Part shown: positions 1-6,355 of the stretch, in pieces
Layout: every line of letters begins with the position of its first letter
How positions within the stretch are numbered: the first letter of the stretch is position 1
Origin: Alloprevotella sp.
GTDB lineage: Bacteria; Bacteroidota; Bacteroidia; Bacteroidales; Bacteroidaceae
DNA length: 11,611 nt
Reading direction: 5' to 3'
Assembly (NCBI GenBank): GCA_015259235.1
Contig: JABZGM010000054.1
Coordinates: forward strand, 1-11,611
Notes under the pieces: model-generated
Told to the model about the DNA's origin: nothing
The model's input: only the letters and a program-made list of their open reading frames with translations
Database searches by the model: none
Translations under genes and position numbers: made by a program

Positions 1-228
1 GATTTGTATGCCGATCAGTTCCGTAGTTATGTGGAACAGACTTTTTCGTCTTCTCATCAGACAGCTGTTGTGTTCTTTGACGTTAAGGCGGCAAAGCTCG
101 AGAAGATGCGCCAAAAACTTCGTGTCAAAATCGCTGGTCAGAAGATGGGACTCGAGAAAATGGTGGTCAAAGATGTCTATAAAGACCAATTTCAATTCAA
201 AAAAATAGAGGTGGCTGGTAGCAATTAA
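1..228 (+). CDS. C-terminal tail of an unrecognised protein (5' end outside window)
   Basis: The frame is open from the first base of the window and closes with TAA at 226-228, giving 75 residues of C-terminal sequence. I do not recognise the family. The visible part is rich in lysine, valine and glutamine, with a hydrophobic stretch (AVVFFDV), then a charged segment (AAKLEKMRQKLRVKI), then alternating polar and hydrophobic residues typical of beta strands (KDVYKDQFQFKKIEV). There is no obvious membrane segment or catalytic motif. Only 36 bases separate its stop from the GTG of the next gene, so it may be the upstream member of the kinase-peptidase-PqqD operon, but this cannot be decided here. 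A TTG at position 4 is not evidence for a start, because the frame continues to the window edge. Confidence 0.6.
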   Translation, partial: DLYADQFRSYVEQTFSSSHQTAVVFFDVKAAKLEKMRQKLRVKIAGQKMGLEKMVVKDVYKDQFQFKKIEVAGSN

Positions 229-264
229 TTGCTATTGCCCCTCGTTTGCTGTAAGGGAATTGCT

Positions 265-1167
265 GTGAAATACTCCTACGCTGTTGCTGAACATCTCTTT
301 ATAGTTGAACTTCCTGCAGGAAAGGAAAGCTGGATTGTAGATTTAGTCCAATGCTATGCTCCTTTTCTTGTAAGCACTCAAAACGAAGACAAGGCGTTAT
401 TTGAATTGTCTGCGGAGTTGGGAGACGTCGTTACCCCTTCTTCTCCTTATCGGCATGTCGCTAGTGTGCAACCTACGGATTTAGCGTTCGAAGTTTGGCG
501 CAATGAGAAGGGGGATTATGCCATCATCGTTTCAGATGAAGAAGGTACATCTAAGTCCCTCGTATACACTGATGCTTCTTTCCGAAAAGCAAGCGTCGTG
601 ATTTCGAGCGACGCTGCAAAACCAAGCGTTCTACTCAACAATGCCATCATGCTTTGTTATGCCTTTGCAGGGGCTTATGAACAAACCCTCCTCGTTCATG
701 CTTCTGTGCCTCAGATTGGAACAACGGCGTTTCTTTTCCAAGGGCTCAGTGGAACAGGAAAAAGTACACACTCTCATTTGTGGAGAACTCATATCCCTCA
801 GGTTGAGTTGCTGAATGATGACAACCCTGTGGTGCGCATAGCTGAAGATGGCAAGGTTTCTGTTTGGGGCACGCCTTGGAGTGGGAAAACTCCTTGTTAT
901 CGTAATGTCCGTTGCGACCTAGGTGGGATTTTGCGCTTACAGCAATCCCCTGAGAATAACATTCGTCGTTTACGTCCAGTTGAAGCTTTCGCCTCATTAT
1001 TAGCTTCCTGCTCGACAATGCTTTGGGATAAATCCTCTTATAATGCGATTTGCTCAACGGTGGAAAGAGTAGTTGGGCTTGTGCCTGCTTACTATCTCCA
1101 ATGTTTGCCCAATCGTGAAGCCGCTGAGTTGAGTCATCGTTATCTTTGCGCAGAAAATAATGTCTAA
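265..1167 (+). CDS. HPr kinase/phosphorylase-like P-loop protein
   Basis: A 300-residue protein with the P-loop fold of HPr serine kinases (HprK). The Walker A motif GLSGTGKST is at residues 160-168, NDDNP (the likely acidic Mg/catalytic element) at 184-188, and GTPWSGK at 202-208. The last two are typical of the HprK-like branch found with PqqD and lasso-peptide genes rather than of classical phosphotransferase-system HprK. No HPr or PTS gene is near. Known relatives in lasso-peptide clusters phosphorylate peptide substrates; applying that role here is inference. I chose the GTG at 265 because AAGGGA lies seven bases upstream and the protein then starts MKYSYAVAEH. The TTG at 229 would add 12 unlikely residues. 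The gene overlaps the peptidase gene by 8 bases, so the two are probably translationally coupled. No signal peptide or membrane segment is seen. Confidence 0.85.
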   Translation: MKYSYAVAEHLFIVELPAGKESWIVDLVQCYAPFLVSTQNEDKALFELSAELGDVVTPSSPYRHVASVQPTDLAFEVWRNEKGDYAIIVSDEEGTSKSLVYTDASFRKASVVISSDAAKPSVLLNNAIMLCYAFAGAYEQTLLVHASVPQIGTTAFLFQGLSGTGKSTHSHLWRTHIPQVELLNDDNPVVRIAEDGKVSVWGTPWSGKTPCYRNVRCDLGGILRLQQSPENNIRRLRPVEAFASLLASCSTMLWDKSSYNAICSTVERVVGLVPAYYLQCLPNREAAELSHRYLCAENNV

Positions 1168-1639
1168 TGTCGTCCGACAAGTGGAGCAAAATTTGCTCTT
1201 TGAAGAGATGCGTAACGTGCTATCTCAAGGTTGTCAAGTACAACTAAGAGTGCGGGGTAGGAGTATGAGACCCATGCTGGAGCACGAACGTGATTCGGTG
1301 ACGTTGCAACAGGAGCCCGTGCTAAGATATGGTCAAGGTGATGTGGTTTTAGCCTACACTACTGATGCACGCTGGGTATTGCACCGCATCGTTCAATGTG
1401 ATGATACGCGTTGTGTCTTACAAGGCGATGGGAATGTCGGACAACAAGAACAATGCCTGCGCACTGAGATTCTAGGAAGAGTAGTGTACTTTGAGCGTAA
1501 ATCTAAGAGGTATGCTGTAAATCAAGTTTTTTGGCGAGTGTATGCAAACTTCTGGCAACGCCTTGTATTGGTGCGTCGTCCTTTGTTGCTCGGATATGAA
1601 TTGTTGCATCGCTTTGCTGGGTACTGCTCTCATTTTTAA
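1160..1639 (+). CDS. S24/S26-family serine peptidase (signal-peptidase-like)
   Basis: A 159-residue protein of the LexA/signal peptidase fold. The nucleophile motif GRSMRPML is at residues 33-40, with Ser35 as the expected catalytic serine. The second catalytic block reads VLHRIV (73-78), placing His75 where bacterial signal peptidase I has its lysine. It is followed by LQGDGN (87-92), matching the GD-N box of SEC11/SipW-type enzymes. So the dyad looks like Ser-His, as in archaeal and ER-type signal peptidases. No N-terminal membrane anchor is visible. The C-terminus is rich in aromatic and basic residues (about 121-155) and could be amphipathic and bind a membrane. Its place between an HprK-like kinase and a PqqD protein suggests it trims a modified peptide, but no substrate is identified. 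The start ATG lies inside the kinase gene; ATG at 1168 is a weaker alternative. Confidence 0.85.
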   Translation: MSNVVRQVEQNLLFEEMRNVLSQGCQVQLRVRGRSMRPMLEHERDSVTLQQEPVLRYGQGDVVLAYTTDARWVLHRIVQCDDTRCVLQGDGNVGQQEQCLRTEILGRVVYFERKSKRYAVNQVFWRVYANFWQRLVLVRRPLLLGYELLHRFAGYCSHF

Positions 1640-1669
1640 GTAATCATCTGAACATCACAATATACTTCA

Positions 1670-1942
1670 ATGAAGTTCAATCGATCTTTCCAACTGCGTG
1701 ACGTCTGTGGCGAACACGTATTGCTGGCAACAAGTGCGGAACTCGTAGATTTCAATCGACTTGTGACACTTAATGAAACGGCTTTTGATATCTATCAAGA
1801 ATTTGCAGATAAGGATTTTCAACTCTCCGATGTGGAGTCCTTCTTACTGCAGCATTACGAAGGAGCAACAGCTGAAGTTGTTGCTGCCGATGTGGCACGT
1901 TTGTTCCAAGAATTCCAACAAGAAGGTTTGCTTCTATCTTGA
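1670..1942 (+). CDS. PqqD-family (RRE fold) peptide-binding protein
   Basis: A 90-residue protein that reads as a PqqD domain over its whole length. An N-terminal beta region is followed by LNETAFDIYQEF (34-45), the most conserved PqqD segment, then helices with D74 and a closing EGLLL (85-89). PqqD proteins form a winged-helix RiPP recognition element that binds leader peptides and presents them to modifying enzymes. In pyrroloquinoline quinone synthesis the partner is the radical SAM enzyme PqqE. Here no radical SAM gene, PQQ gene or obvious precursor is present; the neighbours are the kinase-like and peptidase genes upstream. The gap to the peptidase stop is 30 bases, consistent with one transcript. 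No Shine-Dalgarno sequence precedes the ATG, which is common in Bacteroidota. The true substrate is unknown. Confidence 0.85.
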   Translation: MKFNRSFQLRDVCGEHVLLATSAELVDFNRLVTLNETAFDIYQEFADKDFQLSDVESFLLQHYEGATAEVVAADVARLFQEFQQEGLLLS

Positions 1943-1954
1943 CTCTTTCATTCT

Positions 1955-1962
1955 TACATTTG
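1955..1962 (+). promoter_or_regulatory. possible -7 element (TACATTTG) for pyrG
   Basis: TACATTTG matches the Bacteroidota -7 consensus TAnnTTTG exactly. It lies 18 bases before the pyrG ATG, so a transcript would start about 11-13 bases before the start codon. The nearest good TTTG (-33 type) is at 1927-1930, which leaves 24 bases between elements, longer than the usual 19-21. The call is therefore weak. No terminator separates the PqqD gene from pyrG, so read-through from upstream is also possible. Confidence 0.4.
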
Positions 1963-1980
1963 TAATATCATATTCATCCT

Positions 1981-3597
1981 ATGGCTGAAACCAAATATAT
2001 CTTTGTCACAGGTGGTGTTGCCTCTTCTCTCGGTAAAGGCATCATTGCTAGTTCTATTGGTAAGCTGCTCCAAGCGCGCGGCTTTAACATCACGATTCAG
2101 AAGTTTGATCCTTACATCAACATCGACCCAGGTACGCTCAACCCCTATGAACACGGCGAATGTTATGTCACCGATGATGGGCAAGAAACTGACCTTGACC
2201 TCGGTCACTATGAGCGTTTCACAGGCATCAAAACTACGAGCTACAACAACTTCACTACCGGTCGCATCTACCAAAGTGTGATTGACAAAGAACGCCGTGG
2301 CGACTATTTGGGCAAAACAATCCAAGTGGTGCCTCACATCACCGACGAAATCAAGCGCGATATGCTTTATCTCGGTAAAAAAGGCGGTTATGATTTTGTC
2401 ATTACTGAAATCGGTGGAACGATTGGTGACATCGAGAGCTTGCCTTTCGTGGAAGCCATCCGACAACTCAAATGGGAATTGGGAAAGAATGCCGTTTGCA
2501 TCCACCTCACCTATGTTCCTTATTTGGCTGCTGCAGGAGAACTCAAAACCAAACCTACGCAACACTCAGTGAAGGAGTTGCAGAGCGAAGGTATTCAACC
2601 CGACATCTTGGTGCTCCGCACTGAACACGAACTCAATGCTGGACTTTGCAAGAAGGTGGCAAATTTCTGTAATGTGAGTCCCGATGCCGTGTTCCAAAGT
2701 CCTGATATGCCCTCCATTTATCAAGTGCCTGTGTGTATGCAAGATCAAGGCATTGACCGCGTGATTCTTGAAAAGTTGGGTATGCCCGTCGGTGAAAAAC
2801 CAAGTCTTGGCCCTTGGCGCGCCTTCCTCGATCGTCGCAACAATGCCACAGAAGAATTGCACATCGGTTTGGTGGGTAAGTATGATTTGCAAGATGCTTA
2901 TAAATCTATCATCGAGGCACTTCAACAAGCTGGAGTTTACAATGACCGCAAGGTGCGTTGCCATTTCATCAACTCTGAGAACATCACCAATGAGAATGTG
3001 GCTGAGATGCTTCAAGGAATGGCTGGCTATGTGATTTGTCCTGGATTCGGACAGCGTGGCACCGAGGGAAAACTTATTGCAACTCGCTATTGCCGCGAAC
3101 AAAACTTGCCTACTTTCGGTATCTGCCTCGGTATGCAAATGATGGTAGTAGAGTTTGCCCGCAATGTGTTGGGATATGCTGATGCCAACTCCACCGAACT
3201 CAACAGCAAGACGAAGCACAACGTCATAGACATTATGGAAGAGCAGAAGAACATCACCAATATGGGTGGCACAATGCGCCTTGGTGGTTACGAATGCGCG
3301 GTGAAAGCTGGATCTCGTTCACGCGAGATTTACGGAAGCGATGTGATTCGCGAACGCCACCGCCATCGTTACGAATTCAACAGCGACTTCCTTGCACAAT
3401 ATGAAGAAAAGGGAATGAAGTGCGTAGGTACTAACCCCGAAAGTGGACTTGTAGAAATTGTGGAAATTCCTACACTTAAATGGTTCATTGGTACGCAGTT
3501 CCATCCCGAATACTCTTCCACTGTGCTCGAACCTCATCCGCTCTTCCTCGACTTTGTGAAGACTGCCATTGCTCACCAGAGCGAAGTGGAAGCATAA
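1981..3597 (+). CDS. pyrG: CTP synthase (glutamine-hydrolysing)
   Basis: Converts UTP, ATP and glutamine to CTP, the last step of de novo cytidine nucleotide synthesis, in the cytosol. The protein is 538 residues, the normal length for the family, and complete at both ends. The N-terminal amidoligase domain opens with KYIFVTGGVASSLGKG (5-20), carrying the P-loop-like ATP site. It continues with the UTP/Mg region FDPYINIDPGTLNP (42-55) and GEC-VTDDG (59-67). The C-terminal class I glutamine amidotransferase domain has the oxyanion-hole region CPGFGQRG (353-360) and the nucleophile in GICLGMQ (Cys382). The catalytic QFHPE pair is His508 and Glu510. All catalytic residues are present. The start ATG follows a leader with no Shine-Dalgarno sequence. 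A hairpin terminator follows 34 bases after the stop, so the transcript ends here. Confidence in function is very high. Confidence 0.98.
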   Translation: MAETKYIFVTGGVASSLGKGIIASSIGKLLQARGFNITIQKFDPYINIDPGTLNPYEHGECYVTDDGQETDLDLGHYERFTGIKTTSYNNFTTGRIYQSVIDKERRGDYLGKTIQVVPHITDEIKRDMLYLGKKGGYDFVITEIGGTIGDIESLPFVEAIRQLKWELGKNAVCIHLTYVPYLAAAGELKTKPTQHSVKELQSEGIQPDILVLRTEHELNAGLCKKVANFCNVSPDAVFQSPDMPSIYQVPVCMQDQGIDRVILEKLGMPVGEKPSLGPWRAFLDRRNNATEELHIGLVGKYDLQDAYKSIIEALQQAGVYNDRKVRCHFINSENITNENVAEMLQGMAGYVICPGFGQRGTEGKLIATRYCREQNLPTFGICLGMQMMVVEFARNVLGYADANSTELNSKTKHNVIDIMEEQKNITNMGGTMRLGGYECAVKAGSRSREIYGSDVIRERHRHRYEFNSDFLAQYEEKGMKCVGTNPESGLVEIVEIPTLKWFIGTQFHPEYSSTVLEPHPLFLDFVKTAIAHQSEVEA

Positions 3598-3629
3598 AGT
3601 CTGGCTCGGAATAGCGTAGCAAATTAAAA

Positions 3630-3663
3630 AGAGTGCGCTGGCTTTGACGTCAGCGCACTTTAC
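3630..3663 (+). terminator. terminator after pyrG
   Basis: A perfect 9-base inverted repeat, AGTGCGCTG (3632-3640) and CAGCGCACT (3651-3659), encloses a 10-base loop. One wobble and one A-T pair can extend the stem outward. It is flanked by AAAAA upstream and only a short TTT run downstream, so it is a compact and possibly bidirectional terminator. Confidence 0.75.
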
Positions 3664-3782
3664 TACAAACAGAACCTTTATTCGAGGTACTTTTTCTCGA
3701 ATTTCAAACAAATTTCAATGGATAGAAATATGTCACTCTCTCCTTTTTCATAGGCATTGCAAGGAAAAAAGTTCACCAAAAA

Positions 3783-3814
3783 TTTGGTGCTTTGCAAAAT
3801 TTGCCGTACTTTTG
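3783..3814 (+). promoter_or_regulatory. Bacteroidota-type promoter for tRNA-Tyr
   Basis: TTTG at 3783-3786 and TACTTTTG at 3807-3814 are 20 bases apart, matching the Bacteroidota -33/-7 consensus (TTTG, TAnnTTTG). Transcription should start near 3820-3823, about 45-50 bases before the mature tRNA. A-rich tracts lie just upstream. The -33 element sits in the right arm of the inverted repeat CACCAAA-AA-TTTGGTG (3774-3789). Confidence 0.75.
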
Positions 3815-3868
3815 CACTCGGTTTTAGGAACAGCCTCTAAGCAATAGATTAGATTTCCTAAGAAACTT

Positions 3869-3951
3869 GGGTAGTTACCAGAGTGGCCAAATGGGGCAGA
3901 CTGTAAATCTGCTGGCTTACGCCTTCGGTGGTTCGAATCCATCACTACCCA
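3869..3951 (+). tRNA. tRNA-Tyr (anticodon GTA)
   Basis: An 83-base class II tRNA. The acceptor stem pairs GGGTAGT (3869-3875) with ACTACCC (3944-3950), with discriminator A3951. The anticodon arm is GCAGA-CTGTAAA-TCTGC (3896-3912) with anticodon GTA at 3903-3905, reading tyrosine codons UAC and UAU. A long variable arm (3913-3926, GGC paired with GCC) is typical of bacterial tRNA-Tyr. The T arm is GGTGG-TTCGAAT-CCATC (3927-3943). The 3' CCA is not encoded (CAA follows), so it must be added after transcription. It stands alone between its own promoter and terminator. Confidence 0.97.
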
Positions 3952-3952
3952 C

Positions 3953-3991
3953 AAAAGCGAGACTCACTAGTTTTAGTGAGTCTCGCTTTTT
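3953..3991 (+). terminator. strong intrinsic terminator after tRNA-Tyr
   Basis: A perfect 12-base stem pairs GCGAGACTCACT (3957-3968) with AGTGAGTCTCGC (3975-3986) around a 6-base loop, AGTTTT. It is preceded by AAAA and followed by TTTTT (3987-3991). The A and T runs can extend pairing and would work in either direction. It starts directly after the tRNA 3' end. Confidence 0.93.
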
Positions 3992-4287
3992 GTTATACTT
4001 AGCAATCATAAATCGAATATCTCGTTCATATCCCCTATCCAGCCTACCAATCACGAGCCATCTCGACAAACCAACCACAATTTTCCCTCATGCCCAACCA
4101 GAGTAATGCCCCTACATATAGTACACCCCAATCCTTCATTGTGACCACAAAGCATAGCATGCGCTATCAGCAACAAATACCCGACTGACTTGCTTTCAAA
4201 AAAGATAAGATCTATACAGGAATGCCAGAAAGAAGAGCAGACATATAAACGGAAAGCCCTCAAAAACTCAACTTTTCGCACTCCCTT
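3992..4287 (+). other. intergenic stretch with no recognisable content
   Basis: About 300 bases between the tRNA terminator and the next promoter. The sequence is rich in A and C. Short open frames exist on both strands, including one of 76 codons on the minus strand, but none resembles a known protein or has coding-like composition. I see no RNA gene, repeat or transposon end. A 5-base-stem hairpin (ATAGC-ATGC-GCTAT) around 4155-4170 is too small to mean much. It may hold a decayed gene or a distal regulatory region. Confidence 0.5.
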
Positions 4288-4318
4288 TTTGTCAAGTCCT
4301 TAGAAGTTCGTACTTTTG
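4288..4318 (+). promoter_or_regulatory. Bacteroidota-type promoter for the carboxyltransferase gene
   Basis: TTTG at 4288-4291 and TACTTTTG at 4311-4318 are 19 bases apart, matching both consensus elements exactly. The expected transcription start is near 4325, leaving a leader of about 150 bases before the ATG. The 13 bases around the -7 box (CGTACTTTTGCAC) are identical to those of the tRNA-Tyr promoter. Confidence 0.8.
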
Positions 4319-4324
4319 CACCAA

Positions 4325-4475
4325 TAACGCACTTTTGTGCAATCCAAGGACCTACAATGCGTTGTGAGGACTTTCTCTCAACAAACCAGCGTACAAAGTC
4401 AGACGCTGGACTTACACCAACAATACAACAGAGAAGCTCCCTACAACGCAACCAACGAACAACTCTTCCCCTAAA
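4325..4475 (+). promoter_or_regulatory. long 5' leader with hairpins
   Basis: The presumed untranslated leader of the carboxyltransferase mRNA. It can fold GCAC-TTTT-GTGC (4329-4340). A 7-pair stem at 4351-4369 has loop TGCG and one bulged G. A perfect 7-pair stem CCAGCGT/ACGCTGG (4386-4392 and 4403-4409) has a 10-base loop. No U-rich terminator follows the stems. The last 60 bases are A/C-rich with repeated CAAC and probably unstructured. It does not match a riboswitch class I recognise, and no Shine-Dalgarno sequence precedes the ATG. Confidence 0.4.
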
Positions 4476-6257
4476 ATGGAAAAAAGAAAGATTCAATTCT
4501 CGCTTGTCTATCGCGACATGTTTCAGAGTTCTGGTAAGTTTCAACCCCGCAAGGACCAACTAGAACGCATCGCTCCCGTCATCATCAAAATGGGTTGCTT
4601 CAGTCGTGTAGAAACCAATGGTGGTGCTTTCGAACAAGTAAACCTTTTGGCAGGTGAGAACCCCAACGAAGCCGTTCGCGCTTTCACAAAGCCTTTCAAT
4701 GAAGTCGGTATCAAAACGCACATGCTCGACCGCGGTCTTAATGCTCTCCGCATGTTCCCCGTTCCAGCTGACGTGCGCCGATTGATGTATAAGGTGAAGC
4801 ACGCACAAGGCACCGACATTACTCGCATCTTCTGCGGACTCAATGATGTACGCAACATCATTCCGTCTATTAAATATGCCATTGAAGGTGGAATGACTCC
4901 ACAGGCAACTCTCTGCATCACCACTTCTCCTATTCACACCGCTGAATACTTTGCTGGTATTGCAGACCAACTCATCGAGGCTGGTGCTCCCGAAATCTGT
5001 TTGAAGGACATGGCTGGTATCGGTCAACCCGCAATGTTGGGTCAACTCTGCCGAATGATCAAGGAAAAGCACCCCGAAGTAATCATTGAGTACCACGGTC
5101 ACACAGGTCCTGGTCTCTCTATGGCTTCTATCTTGGAAGTTTGCCGCAATGGTGCTGACATCATCGACACAGCGATCGAACCTCTCGCATGGGGTAAAGT
5201 GCACCCAGATGTGATTTCAGTGCAAAGTATGCTCAAGAACGCTGGTTTTGACGTTCCTGAAATCAACATGGAAGCCTACATGGAAGCTCGTAAACTCACC
5301 CAAGAGTTCATCGACGAATGGTTGGGCTATTTCATCAACCCTGGTAATAAGTTGATGTCTTCTCTCCTCCTCGGTTGCGGACTTCCTGGTGGTATGATGG
5401 GTTCTATGATGGCAGACCTCACAGGCGTGATGGATGCTATCAACGCAAACCGTCAAAAGAAGGGCGAAGAACCACTTTCTGAAGATGCTTTGCTCGTGAA
5501 ACTCTTTGACGAAGTGGCTTATGTTTGGCCTCGTGTAGGTTATCCCCCCTTGGTTACTCCCTTCAGTCAATATGTGAAGAACATCGCCTTGATGAACCTT
5601 CTCACAGAGTCAATGGACAAGCCACGTTACTCTATGATGGACAACGCCATCTGGGGTATGATTCTCGGTAAGAGCGGTAAACTCCCCGGAGAACTCGCTC
5701 CCGAAATCGTGGAATTGGCAAAAGAAAAGGGATACGAATTCAGCACTGAAGACCCACAAGTGAACTATCCCGATGATCTCGAACGTTTCATCAAAGAAAT
5801 GGAAGAAAACGGTTGGGATCGCGGTCAAGACGACGAAGAATTGTTTGAGTTCGCTATGCACGAAACTCAATACCGCGACTATAAGAGCGGTGCGGCTAAG
5901 AAGCGTTTCCTCGCTGACCTCCAAGCAGCTAAAGACAAAGCTAATGCTTCTGGTATGACTCCCGAAGAAGCTGCAGCACTCAAGCACGCTAAGGCAGATG
6001 CCATCGTGGCACAAGAAAGCGGTATCGTGCTTTGGGAAATTGGCGGTGACGCAGAAAACGTCAAAGCTATTGAACCATTCATTGGTAAGGAGTATAACGA
6101 AGGTGACTTCTTCTGCTACATCGAAAATGGCTTCGGCAAGATTATCGAAATCCCAGCTGCTCTCGGTGGTCGCTTGGTGGAAATCAATGCCAAACAAGGC
6201 TCACACGTTCAAAAAGGCGACATCATTGCCTACATCGAACGCTCTAACCGCGCGTAA
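4476..6257 (+). CDS. carboxyltransferase subunit (oxaloacetate decarboxylase alpha / pyruvate carboxylase B family)
   Basis: A 593-residue protein with an HMGL-like TIM-barrel carboxyltransferase domain at about residues 5-300. It interconverts pyruvate and oxaloacetate, moving CO2 to or from carboxybiotin. Visible active-site parts are YRDMFQS (12-18, metal-binding Asp14), NGGAFE (48-53), MLDRG (83-87), KDMAG with Lys177 (the lysine carbamylated in the family) and the metal-binding HGH pair His207/His209. A conserved helical domain follows (300-470), then a charged, alanine-rich linker (470-510). A C-terminal barrel-sandwich domain like a biotinyl carrier lies at about 513-590. At the turn where AMKM would carry biotin the sequence is IENGFGK, so no biotin lysine is evident. 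A separate carrier protein may supply biotin. No beta or gamma decarboxylase subunit or biotin carboxylase gene is adjacent. The gene is transcribed alone. The exact reaction, oxaloacetate decarboxylation or pyruvate carboxylation, cannot be decided from this window. Confidence 0.85.
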   Translation: MEKRKIQFSLVYRDMFQSSGKFQPRKDQLERIAPVIIKMGCFSRVETNGGAFEQVNLLAGENPNEAVRAFTKPFNEVGIKTHMLDRGLNALRMFPVPADVRRLMYKVKHAQGTDITRIFCGLNDVRNIIPSIKYAIEGGMTPQATLCITTSPIHTAEYFAGIADQLIEAGAPEICLKDMAGIGQPAMLGQLCRMIKEKHPEVIIEYHGHTGPGLSMASILEVCRNGADIIDTAIEPLAWGKVHPDVISVQSMLKNAGFDVPEINMEAYMEARKLTQEFIDEWLGYFINPGNKLMSSLLLGCGLPGGMMGSMMADLTGVMDAINANRQKKGEEPLSEDALLVKLFDEVAYVWPRVGYPPLVTPFSQYVKNIALMNLLTESMDKPRYSMMDNAIWGMILGKSGKLPGELAPEIVELAKEKGYEFSTEDPQVNYPDDLERFIKEMEENGWDRGQDDEELFEFAMHETQYRDYKSGAAKKRFLADLQAAKDKANASGMTPEEAAALKHAKADAIVAQESGIVLWEIGGDAENVKAIEPFIGKEYNEGDFFCYIENGFGKIIEIPAALGGRLVEINAKQGSHVQKGDIIAYIERSNRA

Positions 6258-6280
6258 TAGTCCACTACGCAATACAAATA

Positions 6281-6327
6281 TTGAGGCCGCTCCTTGTCTA
6301 ACAGCGAGGGGCGGTCTCAAACTTTTG
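6281..6327 (+). terminator. terminator after the carboxyltransferase gene
   Basis: A 16-pair stem, including G-U pairs, joins 6281-6296 (TTGAGGCCGCTCCTTG) to 6305-6320 (CGAGGGGCGGTCTCAA) around an 8-base loop. It is followed by ACTTTTG. It starts 23 bases after the stop codon and separates this gene from the VanZ-like gene. Confidence 0.85.
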
Positions 6328-6355
6328 TTATGGTCTCCATTACCTTCTTATTTTT

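Noticed and set aside
229..264. TTG start at 229 for the HprK-like gene
   Set aside because: The extra residues are unlike the family N-terminus, and GTG at 265 has an AAGGGA ribosome-binding-like sequence at a suitable distance.
746..1189. Minus-strand open frame of 147 codons
   Set aside because: It lies opposite the P-loop and catalytic region of the HprK-like gene, which has clear conserved motifs; it is a shadow frame with no recognisable domain.
2566..3219. Long minus-strand open frame of 217 codons
   Set aside because: It lies fully inside pyrG, whose reading frame carries all catalytic residues; low-complexity shadow of a conserved gene.
3748..3954. Minus-strand open frame of 68 codons including MDSNHRRRKPADLQSAP
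   Set aside because: It is the reverse strand of the tRNA-Tyr gene and its promoter region. This peptide is a well-known false ORF arising from tRNA genes.
3867..4106. Plus-strand open frame of 79 codons over the tRNA and its terminator
   Set aside because: It reads through the tRNA-Tyr gene and the strong terminator stem; not a protein gene.
4051..4281. Minus-strand open frame of 76 codons in the intergenic region
   Set aside because: Cysteine-rich with no recognisable pattern, no promoter or start signal, and it ends just short of the promoter region; composition does not look coding.
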